A DNA stretch of 32,730 nt from assembly GCF_946407605.1 (NCBI RefSeq), contig NZ_CAMJOS010000033.1:1-32730 (forward strand), in the 5' to 3' direction. Under the pieces are notes generated by a model, which was not told the DNA's origin, did no database searches, and was given only the letters and a program-made list of their open reading frames with translations. Positions 15,061-22,115 of the stretch are shown piece after piece. Numbering within the stretch: position 1 is the first letter of the stretch; every line of letters starts with the position of its first letter. The position numbers were made by a program, and so were the translations under genes. This DNA is from an uncultured Prevotella sp. (GTDB lineage Bacteria; Bacteroidota; Bacteroidia; Bacteroidales; Bacteroidaceae).

Positions 15061-15092
15061 CAAAGTTACGAATAAGTGAGCAAAATACCAAA
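15061..15092 (-). promoter_or_regulatory. Promoter without an obvious gene (minus)
   Basis: -33 TTTG (15089-15092), 20 bases, -7 TAACTTTG (15061-15068), followed by GCACCC. No coding frame is evident downstream on the minus strand until the AEC gene, so a small RNA or a relic promoter is possible. Confidence 0.55.
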
Positions 15093-15120
15093 TTTATTTG
15101 AGTATTTTCGAACGTGAGAA

Positions 15121-15168
15121 CTCGAACTCGTTCGCTTGGCTTGTCCAAGAACTTCGAGACATCGTCTC
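15121..15168. repeat. Two small adjacent inverted repeats
   Basis: CTCGAA (15121) pairs with TTCGAG (15153-15158), enclosing a nested CTTGG/CCAAG stem. Immediately after, GAGAC-ATC-GTCTC forms a second stem (15156-15168) that shares three bases with the first, so the two folds are mutually exclusive. Confidence 0.5.
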
Positions 15169-15254
15169 AAAGGTAATTATTCTTTTCGAAAGAGCCAAAT
15201 CTATTCATCTCTTTTTCCTCTGAGTTTGCTCTTCGCTCACTAAACAGATTGCGA

Positions 15255-15295
15255 CATCTTTTGTGGCACCTGCCAGAAAAGTGCGTATTAGGCTA
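15255..15295 (-). repeat. Left inverted repeat bracketing the accessory island
   Basis: Read on the minus strand it begins TAGCCTAATACGCA and matches the right copy (18333-18374, plus strand) at about 35 of 41 positions with a one-base gap. The central four-base mismatch lies in a hairpin whose stem is kept in both copies: TGGCA/TGCCA here, TGTGG/CCACA on the right. No transposase is present. Confidence 0.8.
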
Positions 15296-15349
15296 CGTCC
15301 TTCTACCGAAATAATATGCTGATTTTTCTTATGTATCGAATTATTTTAC

Positions 15350-15357
15350 TACCTTTG
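15350..15357 (+). promoter_or_regulatory. -7 box of the KilA-N gene
   Basis: TACCTTTG followed by GCACA, 30 bases before the ATG. The region 20 bases upstream is T-rich (TTCTT) but has no clean TTTG. Confidence 0.6.
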
Positions 15358-15387
15358 CACACATAATTCATAACAGATAGAACACTT

Positions 15388-16188
15388 ATGGCAAAGATTA
15401 ATGTCCAGAATACAGAGATAACCATCGTTTCGCACAATGACGATGACTACATTTCGCTAACCGATATGGCTCGTAGTCATTTGCAAGAGCACATTATCTT
15501 CCGTTGGCTCAGTCTGAAAAGCACGATTGAGTACCTTGGCGAATGGGAAATGCTCTACAATCCCAATTTTAATTGTACCGAATTCGGTACATTTAGAAAC
15601 ATGGCGGGTAGCAATAACTTTGTTCTGTCTGTCAAGACATGGATAGAAAAGACTAACGCTATTGGTATCTTCTCTAAAGCTGGACGTTATGGTGGCACTT
15701 ATGCCCATCGCGATATTGCCTATCACTTTGGCATGTGGATAAGTCCTAAGTTCCAACTGCTACTGGTTAAGGAATACCAACGTCTGAAAGCAGAAGAACA
15801 AAAGATGTTGGGCTGGACGGCAAAGAGAGAACTATCAAAAATAAACTACCATATTCATACTGACGCCATCAAAAGCCATCTGATTCCTGAAGAAATTACT
15901 CCTGCACAGGCAAGTATCATCTATGCTGAAGAGGCTGATGTATTGAATGTAGCCATGTTTGGAATGACTGCTAAACAGTGGCGAGAAGCTAATCCCTAAT
16001 TGAAGGGAAATATCCGCGACTATGCCACCATCAATGAATTGATATGTCTGTCAAACATGGAGAATATCAATGCTGTGCTTATCAATGAGGGTGTTCCACA
16101 AAGCGAGAGACTCATAAAGCTTAATCAGATTGCTATTCAACAAATGCAAGTGCTAGAAGGAAATAGCAGTAGGAATCTTCTCAAGTGA
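15388..16188 (+). pseudogene. KilA-N domain protein interrupted by an in-frame TAA
   Basis: Residues 1-203 carry a KilA-N DNA-binding domain (ISLTDMARSHL near the start, then TYAHRDIAYHFGMWISPKFQLLLVKEY split across the core) and end ...AKQWREANP at a TAA (15997-15999). The same frame continues straight on for 62 more codons (KGNIRDYATINELICLSNME...), which reads as the natural C-terminal half of this family: relatives run through at about 265 residues. A single base change (for example GAA to TAA) explains the stop. The truncated protein may still bind DNA. KilA-N proteins are common in phages and mobile islands; the locus has an AT-rich look and flanking inverted repeats. Confidence 0.75.
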
Positions 16189-16256
16189 TAAACTCTTCCT
16201 ATTGTTATTTGAAGAGTTGAATATCAGTCGCAGTTAACAGATTGAATAATTGGGAT

Positions 16257-16637
16257 TCATTTTATACGAACACCTGTATGATCTGTTAGATACACTCTAT
16301 CATACACCGTCTCTATTGTTATTCCTTCAAATCCATATAGTGTGCGATAAGTTCCCATTGGTATATTGACGCAGAGCCAAAAGTCCTTAATACCAGGATT
16401 CTCTTTCTGATAGGAAGTTATCTTTGCCTCTTTCTCTGTTATTGCTTTCAGAACAAATTCATGCTCTATTGTAGTGGCACCTCTTGCTGGATAGGAATAT
16501 GTTACTATTGACTTTTCCAGTGGCTTGTCAATTACTATGTCCCTTATATAATGATAAGGCTTGGCCCATTCTGTGAGAAATTCCTGGGTGTCATCTCCAA
16601 TATCGATATAATCGCCATTGTCAAGGGCCGGGAACAA
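16257..16637 (-). CDS. Hypothetical protein of 126 residues, possibly a 5'-truncated relic
   Basis: I do not recognise this protein. The only start is TTG at 16637 (a TAG lies two codons upstream), and there is no usable ATG until deep inside the frame (IPMGTYR). It lacks a signal peptide or membrane segment; the sequence is acidic-aromatic with beta-strand-like stretches (EKSIVTYSYPARG, ITIETVYDRVYLTDHTG). It lies 21 bases after the ATPase stop on the same strand. It could be a real gene with a TTG start or the C-terminal part of a larger lost gene. Confidence 0.4.
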   Translation of the reverse strand: MFPALDNGDYIDIGDDTQEFLTEWAKPYHYIRDIVIDKPLEKSIVTYSYPARGATTIEHEFVLKAITEKEAKITSYQKENPGIKDFWLCVNIPMGTYRTLYGFEGITIETVYDRVYLTDHTGVRIK

Positions 16638-16658
16638 AATCTAATAATGAAAACGGTT

Positions 16659-18026
16659 CTAAAGAAACATTGACATATACATTGGCAGTAATATCAAGTC
16701 TTGCTCTTTACGAATATCCTTCGAGTGTAGAAGGTATCGTTGCTGAATGCGGGCTGAGAACTTTTTCTGGAATTCATCGATAGAAACATGAAGATTGGAT
16801 GTCGACGACTTGACTTCTATTGGGCAAATTTTAGCTTTACGAGACAGAAGGAAGTCTATCTCGTAATTATGTTTGCCCGATGGCGTTGGCCACGTATGGT
16901 AATATAGCTTATTTCCTGCAGCTGTCAGTATCTGTGACACCACGTTCTCATAGACATAGCCCACATCAGCCTTCAGTTTGTCACTCAGCAATTTCTGGTA
17001 AATGACATTTTCTGTAAATTTATCGTCCCAGAAAGCAAGAGTGATAAACAGCCCTGTATCTCCGCAAAACAATTTGAACTGGTCGCGGTTGATGTGTGAT
17101 GCCAGTCCTGCACTTGGGTCGTTAGCATGATAAGCTATATTGACGGTCATGGAATCCTTGAGGATATTTATCTGACCTCTCAAACGATCCAGTTTTCCTC
17201 CCTCAATCACGCTACTCACCTTATAGCGAGATGCGTTACTGCTTAGTTGTGCAGGAATGGCGTGAAACAGGTCGGAGGTTTGGCCTGATGGATCCAAGTC
17301 GTAGAAATCTTCATCGTATAGGTCAAGAATGCTACGCTTGCGTTGGTCAACAATGCTCATGTCGTTCGTGTCAAGGTAGTCATTGACTGCCTGGGGCATG
17401 CCTCCAACCAAAACATACAGACGGAAATCGCGCATCATACGACGATTCGTATCATCACTCAGCGGACTCAAATTGTTGAACATTGTATGCAAAAGTGGAA
17501 TAGTCTGGTCATCTCCCAACGCCCAACGAAACTCCTCATAGTCCATAGGGTACATATCAAGGCGTGTCTCCTCACTGGGAATGAGAATGTTGTTCTGTTG
17601 GCTATTCTTGCCTGCTGATTTCCATTTACGCTTGATGCTCAACAGAGAGCCTGTCTCGATGTAATCGTAGCGTCCATCGGCCACAAGCGTTTTAATGGCT
17701 TGCCTGGCTAATGGCTGCTTTTGTATTTCATCAAAGATGATGACAGACTTGTGTGGTTTCAGGCTTTTTCGATAGTTAAGTTGCAATTGGGTGAAGATGT
17801 AGTCCAAATTGGAGACATCTTCAAACAAACGGTGTATTGCTGGCGTTGCCTTTGAGAAGTCAACCAATATGTAGCTCTCGTATTCATTACGGGCAAACTC
17901 CTCGGCAACAGTGGATTTGCCGACACGCCTTGCACCTCTGATAAGAAGTGCGGTTGTCCCGTGCTGATTTTGTTTCCAACTCAGCATTTGCTCATAGATC
18001 TTGCGCCTAAATATTCTTTCTGCCAT
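16659..18026 (-). CDS. AAA ATPase with DUF4143 / nuclease-like C-terminus
   Basis: This 455-residue protein has a Walker A loop GARRVGKST (about 31-39), a Walker B VIIFDEIQ (about 94-101) and an AAA_14-type layout (ETGSLLSIKRK sensor region, YPMDYEEFRWAL). The middle region has the VGGMPQAVNDYL helix typical of DUF4143 proteins. The C-terminus has a restriction-endonuclease-like core, EIDFLLSRKAKICPIEVKSS, with D and E-x-K. Such ATPases are widespread in Bacteroidetes, often in variable regions, with unknown role (defence or toxin-antitoxin functions have been suggested). It is the largest gene in the island and has its own promoter. Confidence 0.88.
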   Translation of the reverse strand: MAERIFRRKIYEQMLSWKQNQHGTTALLIRGARRVGKSTVAEEFARNEYESYILVDFSKATPAIHRLFEDVSNLDYIFTQLQLNYRKSLKPHKSVIIFDEIQKQPLARQAIKTLVADGRYDYIETGSLLSIKRKWKSAGKNSQQNNILIPSEETRLDMYPMDYEEFRWALGDDQTIPLLHTMFNNLSPLSDDTNRRMMRDFRLYVLVGGMPQAVNDYLDTNDMSIVDQRKRSILDLYDEDFYDLDPSGQTSDLFHAIPAQLSSNASRYKVSSVIEGGKLDRLRGQINILKDSMTVNIAYHANDPSAGLASHINRDQFKLFCGDTGLFITLAFWDDKFTENVIYQKLLSDKLKADVGYVYENVVSQILTAAGNKLYYHTWPTPSGKHNYEIDFLLSRKAKICPIEVKSSTSNLHVSIDEFQKKFSARIQQRYLLHSKDIRKEQDLILLPMYMSMFL

Positions 18027-18047
18027 CGTTTTTTATTTTATTCGGTG

Positions 18048-18078
18048 CAAAGATAGCTATAAAATTCCAAATTCCAAA
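18048..18078 (-). promoter_or_regulatory. Promoter of the DUF4143 ATPase
   Basis: On the minus strand -33 TTTG (18075-18078), 19 bases, -7 TATCTTTG (18048-18055), followed by GCACC. The start codon follows about 20 bases later. Confidence 0.75.
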
Positions 18079-18095
18079 GGAAAATAATAAAAAAT

Positions 18096-18176
18096 GCCGA
18101 AATCCTCAAAGATTTTTCATAGAAAAACGCCAAGATTCTCAAAGGAACACGTCTCACATATGCCGAAAATCTCAAT
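18096..18176. repeat. Three degenerate 15-bp motifs at exact 33-bp pitch upstream of the ATPase
   Basis: Motifs GCCGAAATCCTCAAA (18096), GCCAAGATTCTCAAA (18129) and GCCGAAAATCTCAAT (18162) start precisely 33 bases apart, about three helical turns. A related TCCAAATTCCAAAG lies at 18066, overlapping the -33 box. The spacers are not conserved. Likely binding sites for a regulator of the ATPase gene. Confidence 0.7.
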
Positions 18177-18332
18177 ATGTAACAATCAAATGTGTGACTG
18201 ACCTCAACTGAAAAAGGTATGTAACGCAGTTATAAACCTTTCCTAAGAATGTTACTTATTTGTTACTAATAATCATGTAAAATCATTGTATATTATTGTA
18301 TTACATCAATATACATACATACTATGGGATAA

Positions 18333-18374
18333 TAGCCTAATACGCAGTTTTCTGTGGAGTGCCACACAAAAATG
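18333..18374 (+). repeat. Right inverted repeat bracketing the accessory island
   Basis: It begins TAGCCTAATACGCA, an exact 14-base match to the reverse complement of 15282-15295, and continues similarly to 18374. The similarity fades outward (TCTG...TGAGC). It stands about 300 bases upstream of the ATPase, as the left copy stands upstream of the KilA-N gene, in the same relative orientation. Confidence 0.8.
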
Positions 18375-18484
18375 CTTGTCTGCTTTCTGATGAGCAAGCT
18401 CGACAGACATTAGGGTTTTGTTTCCCTGAAGTGTTATTTCACAACAGAGAATTTTCAGAAAGAACCTATCTGGAAATCATGATG

Positions 18485-18492
18485 TACCTTTG
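18485..18492 (+). promoter_or_regulatory. -7 box before the relic helix-turn-helix gene
   Basis: TACCTTTG followed by GCTCG, 27 bases before an ATG at 18520. No clean -33 box. Confidence 0.45.
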
Positions 18493-18519
18493 CTCGCAAA
18501 TTTCAAAAACTAAACAGAC

Positions 18520-18641
18520 ATGGAAGTAATATCAATTGAGCGCAGTACCTACGAGGTAATCGGCTTGCCGCTTCGCTCGTCGAAGAACTGCTGACGAGCT
18601 TCAATAGTTTCGTCACAAAGATGAAGGAGATGGCTAAATGA
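18520..18641 (+). pseudogene. Relic of a small Bacteroidetes helix-turn-helix/excisionase-like gene
   Basis: The ATG at 18520 opens MEVISIERSTYEVI, which resembles the N-terminus of small Bacteroidales helix-turn-helix proteins, then runs to an early TGA at codon 25. Leaving out about 20 bases (CGGCTTGCCGCTTCGCTCGT) restores a frame that continues EELLTSFNSFVTKMKEMAK and stops at 18639. The DNA-binding part is missing. It looks like a decayed fragment of a mobile-element-associated gene; the resemblance is from memory of such N-termini. Confidence 0.35.
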
Positions 18642-18698
18642 GGTTACGATTTGGCAACCTAACTCCTTCACCAATCCTCCACAATTTGCATATCCCTG
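18642..18698 (+). repeat. Diverged repeat, copy B (see 14918)
   Basis: It starts GGTTACGATTTGGCAAC, one base different from copy A, and shares the later CCACAATTTGC and CCTGCAT pattern. It begins immediately after the stop of the relic gene. Confidence 0.65.
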
Positions 18699-18806
18699 CA
18701 TTATAGCCGCCCCTTATCAAGGGGCTCTAAATCCCCGTCTTGCCTTTATTTTAGGCCGAATTGCGTTAATCTTCCAAAATCGCTTCGCTTTTACAAGCTT
18801 TTTTCG

Positions 18807-18814
18807 TAACTTTG
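18807..18814 (+). promoter_or_regulatory. -7 box of proB
   Basis: TAACTTTG followed by GCACC, 24 bases before the proB ATG. The -33 region is weak. Confidence 0.6.
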
Positions 18815-18838
18815 CACCTGTTTGATAGTAAATGCATC

Positions 18839-19615
18839 ATGAAGAAAAGAATTGTCATCAAGGTAGGTTCGAACGTGCTGACTCGTAAGGACGGAAAACT
18901 CGACGTCACCCGTATGTCGGCACTCGTTGACCAAATAGCATGGCTGCGCCGTCAGGACTACGAGGTAATCCTCGTATCGTCAGGTGCTGTAGCCTGTGGA
19001 CGCAGAGAACTGACGGTAGACCACTCACTCGACAGCGTAGAGCAGCGTCAGCTATTTTCTGCCGTTGGTCAGGTAAAACTCGTAGGACTCTATTACGACC
19101 TCTTCCGTGAGTTCGGCATCCATGTGGGACAGGTGCTCACCATGAAAGAGAACTTCCAACCAGGCGAGCAGTACAGCAACCAGCAAGCTTGTATGACGGT
19201 GATGCTTGAAAACGACGTGCTGCCTATTGTCAACGAGAACGACACGGTGAGCGTCACTGAGCTGATGTTTACCGATAACGACGAGCTCTCTGGTCTCATC
19301 GCCCAGATGATGCAGGCCGACACACTTATCCTTTTAAGTAATATCGACGGCATCTATGATGGTCATCCTGATGACCCTGCATCAAAGATAATCCCTCAGG
19401 TAGCCCCCGGGCGCGACCTCTCGCAATATATCAAAGCCGAGAAGAGTGCCTTCGGACGCGGCGGCATGCACTCCAAGTACACCACGGCCTCGAAGGTGTC
19501 GCAGGCTGGCATTCGTGTCATCATTGCCAATGGTGAGCGCGAAAATATCCTTGTGGATCTGATGGAACGCAGAGATGCCACGCCCCACACAGAATTCTTG
19601 CCGACAGAAGGTTAA
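18839..19615 (+). CDS. proB: Glutamate 5-kinase (kinase domain only)
   Basis: The 258-residue enzyme phosphorylates glutamate in the first step of proline synthesis. The amino-acid-kinase fold is clear: IKVGSNVLTRKDGKLD at the N-terminus, VSSGAVACGRREL, NENDTVS and GRGGMHSKYTTASKV. It ends soon after the kinase domain and lacks the C-terminal PUA domain of E. coli ProB (367 residues). The ATG at 18839 gives MKKRIVIKVGSN; upstream in-frame codons overlap the promoter. It is the first gene of a tight three-gene run to proA. Confidence 0.93.
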   Translation: MKKRIVIKVGSNVLTRKDGKLDVTRMSALVDQIAWLRRQDYEVILVSSGAVACGRRELTVDHSLDSVEQRQLFSAVGQVKLVGLYYDLFREFGIHVGQVLTMKENFQPGEQYSNQQACMTVMLENDVLPIVNENDTVSVTELMFTDNDELSGLIAQMMQADTLILLSNIDGIYDGHPDDPASKIIPQVAPGRDLSQYIKAEKSAFGRGGMHSKYTTASKVSQAGIRVIIANGERENILVDLMERRDATPHTEFLPTEG

Positions 19616-19622
19616 GACGCAC

Positions 19623-20831
19623 ATGAAACGGCTGATATACCTATTACTCTTCTGTCTGCCCTTGACAGCTGCCGCCCAGACTATAGCCGTCGAGGCTATC
19701 GTCATGGATGCGCAGACACAAGAGCCACTGCCTTATGCCAGTATCTATATCAGCAACACCAATGCTACCATCACCAATGCCGAAGGTGGCTTCCGCATCG
19801 TATGTGAGGCCGAAGACAAGATTCGTCTCAGTTTTGTTGGCTATAAGACCAAGTATATCCTCGCCACCGAGATGACACCAGTCGTTGAGTTGGAGCCTAT
19901 GGCAACTACCTTAAACGAAGTGACTGTCCTTCCTATCAGGAGTCTGCTCGAGAAAGCTATCGAGGAGAACATGAAGCAATTCAAGGATAATCGTAAGCAA
20001 AAGGCGTGTTTCTTCTATCGCCAGACGGCCTTTACCGACTCTGTCTGCTACGAGTTCATGGAAGCCTTCCTTGGTGGCAACTCCGCTTTATGGCTCCGCA
20101 ACCTGGCATTGACCAAGGGGCGCTTCGCCGGCATCCAACCCGACAGCACCCATTACTACTCCTTCTATTCCAATTTCTTCATCACCTCGCAAATCCAGAT
20201 TACACCTCTGCATAACGAACGTGCAAGAAAAGACGACCGCTATCCGCTGACGAAATACTATGCGAACCATTATGACATCACAGGCCAATGGATTGGCGAT
20301 GGCGATGACCGGCTGCTTGCCATCCACTTCTCACCCAAGCCCACCGATCAGGTGGTACTCGAAGCCACACTATATTTCGACGCCAACACCCTGCTGCTGA
20401 GAAAGATGGAAGGCAAAGAACTGAACTTGGTGGTGAAACATAAGAAGATGCGCATGAGCGAAAAATCTCACAAACTAATGGAAGCCTTTGGCATGGAGGC
20501 CTACGATGAGGTGTTCAACACGGAATTCCATTTCGTGGTCAACATGACAGAAGACCGTGGATTCCTCGAGGTGCAGTCGGTGGCTATCGACGAAGAGCAC
20601 GATCTCTATGACAAAACCATTGTCACCAGTTCTGTACTCTTTAATATTGGTGACAGGAAAACAGGTCGAGGCGTCAGACTTGATATGGGCAATAATATGC
20701 AGGAAGAGATTGCCAGACAAGGCTATGATGCTAAGTTCTGGGAAGACAACGAGGTGGTGCTACGTACTCCCGTCGAAGAGGCGGTTATGAAGCTCTTCGA
20801 GGGTCATCAGCTTTTTGGAGTGTTTAAGTAA
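19623..20831 (+). CDS. Exported protein with carboxypeptidase regulatory-like domain
   Basis: The 402-residue protein has a signal peptide (MKRLIYLLLFCLPLTAAAQ, residues 1-19) and an N-terminal CarboxypepD_reg-like beta-sandwich (about 22-100: VEAIVMDAQTQEPLPYASIY, then the NAEGGFRI and LSFVGYKT motifs also found before TonB-dependent receptors). The remainder (about 105-402) has no recognised domain but looks mainly beta-stranded. It is likely periplasmic or outer-membrane associated. It is inserted seven bases after proB and nine before proA, so it is probably co-expressed with proline synthesis; the reason is unclear. Confidence 0.85.
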   Translation: MKRLIYLLLFCLPLTAAAQTIAVEAIVMDAQTQEPLPYASIYISNTNATITNAEGGFRIVCEAEDKIRLSFVGYKTKYILATEMTPVVELEPMATTLNEVTVLPIRSLLEKAIEENMKQFKDNRKQKACFFYRQTAFTDSVCYEFMEAFLGGNSALWLRNLALTKGRFAGIQPDSTHYYSFYSNFFITSQIQITPLHNERARKDDRYPLTKYYANHYDITGQWIGDGDDRLLAIHFSPKPTDQVVLEATLYFDANTLLLRKMEGKELNLVVKHKKMRMSEKSHKLMEAFGMEAYDEVFNTEFHFVVNMTEDRGFLEVQSVAIDEEHDLYDKTIVTSSVLFNIGDRKTGRGVRLDMGNNMQEEIARQGYDAKFWEDNEVVLRTPVEEAVMKLFEGHQLFGVFK

Positions 20832-20840
20832 AAGGTAGTA

Positions 20841-22109
20841 ATGATGACAGAAGATATGAACGAACAATTTGCAAAAACCAAACGGGCCAGCAAGAGTCTG
20901 GCATTGCTCAACGACCAGCAGCGCAACGATATTCTGCTGGCAGTGGCCAACGCCATCATCACCCAGCAGGAGCGCATCTTGAAAGCAAATGCTGAGGATC
21001 TGGCAAAGATGTCAAAGGAGAATCCACTCTACGACCGTCTGCAACTGACCCCCAGTCGACTGGAGGGTATTGCCAGTGATATGCGCAGCGTAGCCACCCT
21101 ACCCTCGCCCTTAGGTCATGTCACCAAACAGAAGACGCTGCCCAACGGCCTTCGTCTCTGTCGTGTGTCTGTGCCCTTTGGCGTCATCGGCATGATATAC
21201 GAGGCCCGTCCCAACGTCACGTTCGACGTCTTCTCCCTTTGTTTCAAGAGCGGCAACGCCTGTGTGTTGAAAGGCGGTAAGGATGCCGACAGCTCTAACC
21301 GCGAAGAGGTAGCCTTGATTCACGAGGTGCTCGAACAGTATGGTGTCGACAAGGATGTTGTAGCCTTGCTGCCAGCCACCCACGAGGCTACTGGCGAGAT
21401 GTTGAATGCTGTAGGCTATGTGGATCTCTGCATCCCTCGCGGCGGACGCAAACTCATAGATTTTGTGCGTGATACAGCTCGCATCCCCGTCATAGAGACA
21501 GGCGCTGGCGTGGTGAACACCTACTTCGACAAGGATGGTGACTTGGAGATGGGCCGTGCCATCATCAACAACGCCAAGACGCGCAGAGTCAGCGTCTGCA
21601 ATGCCCTGGATTGTCTGCTGGTGCATGAGGACAGACTAGGAGACTTGGCAGAACTGGTAGCACCGCTTCTGGAAAAGAATGTCACCCTCTATGCCGATGA
21701 GAAAGCGTTTGCTGCGTTAGCAAATTCTTCACTCTTCACTCTTCACTCTTCACTTATTCAGCACGCCACAGCCGACAGTTTTGGCACAGAGTTCATGGAC
21801 TATAAACTCGCCATCAAGACTGTCAGCTCGCTTGACGAGGCCCTCACTCATATCGACGAGAACGGCTCTGGCCATAGCGAGGCCATCGTGACGATGAACG
21901 AGCAGACGGCCCGTAAGTTTCAGGCTCATGTCGATGCGGCCTGTGTCTATTGGAATGCACCCACCTCGTTCACCGATGGTGCCCAGTTCGGCCTCGGCGC
22001 CGAGATTGGCATCTCCACGCAGAAGCTCGGCCCTCGCGGTCCTATGGCGCTGGAAGAGATCTGCACCTACAAATGGCTCATCGAGGGCGAAGGTCAGATA
22101 AGAAGCTAA
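20841..22109 (+). CDS. proA: Glutamate-5-semialdehyde dehydrogenase (gamma-glutamyl phosphate reductase)
   Basis: The 422-residue NADPH-dependent enzyme reduces glutamyl phosphate. Seen motifs: [39 protein letters not shown] and the catalytic cysteine in [16 protein letters not shown]. The C-terminal [21 protein letters not shown] block is diagnostic. An in-frame heptamer array (21725-21752) encodes [10 protein letters not shown] in the loop before [10 protein letters not shown], a region that varies in length in relatives, so the enzyme is probably intact. Starts at 20841, 20844 or 20856 are all possible. Confidence 0.94.
   Translation: MMTEDMNEQFAKTKRASKSLALLNDQQRNDILLAVANAIITQQERILKANAEDLAKMSKENPLYDRLQLTPSRLEGIASDMRSVATLPSPLGHVTKQKTLPNGLRLCRVSVPFGVIGMIYEARPNVTFDVFSLCFKSGNACVLKGGKDADSSNREEVALIHEVLEQYGVDKDVVALLPATHEATGEMLNAVGYVDLCIPRGGRKLIDFVRDTARIPVIETGAGVVNTYFDKDGDLEMGRAIINNAKTRRVSVCNALDCLLVHEDRLGDLAELVAPLLEKNVTLYADEKAFAALANSSLFTLHSSLIQHATADSFGTEFMDYKLAIKTVSSLDEALTHIDENGSGHSEAIVTMNEQTARKFQAHVDAACVYWNAPTSFTDGAQFGLGAEIGISTQKLGPRGPMALEEICTYKWLIEGEGQIRS
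21725..21752. repeat. Heptamer array CTCTTCA (4 units) inside proA
   Basis: TTCTTCA followed by three CTCTTCA units, with a degenerate fifth (CTTATTCA). It lies in the coding sequence and keeps the frame. Intergenic arrays of the same size and style occur elsewhere in the window. Confidence 0.85.
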
Positions 22110-22115
22110 CGTTCT

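Larger units (their letters stand above)
14704..15387. other. 684-base gene-free stretch with promoters, hairpins and repeat copies
   Basis: No intact gene was found. It holds the AEC promoter, a plus promoter (14830), a facing minus promoter (15061), a hairpin (15015-15060), further small inverted repeats (15121-15168), one copy of a repeat shared with 18.6 kb, the left inverted repeat of the island (15255-15295), and the KilA-N -7 box (15350). One frame stays open from 14864 to 15079 without an ATG and may be a gene relic. Confidence 0.6.
18027..18838. other. 812-base region between the ATPase and proB
   Basis: Contents from left to right: ATPase promoter, 33-base-pitch motifs, a very AT-rich tract (about 18225-18330), the right inverted repeat, a -7 box and relic of a small helix-turn-helix gene, repeat copy B, a CCCCTT-ATC-AAGGGG hairpin (18710-18724), and the proB promoter. 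No intact gene seen. Confidence 0.6.

Noticed and set aside
14864..15079. Open frame ending GCKVTNK with reasonable-looking composition
   Set aside because: No ATG start and no recognised family; it may be a gene relic, but could also be chance, so it was not called a gene.
15255..18374. Insertion sequence or transposon
   Set aside because: Inverted repeats are present but there is no transposase or recombinase gene and no target-site duplication could be seen.
18710..18724. CCCCTT-ATC-AAGGGG hairpin as a terminator
   Set aside because: The stem is perfect but short, with no T-run after it on either strand and no gene to terminate nearby.
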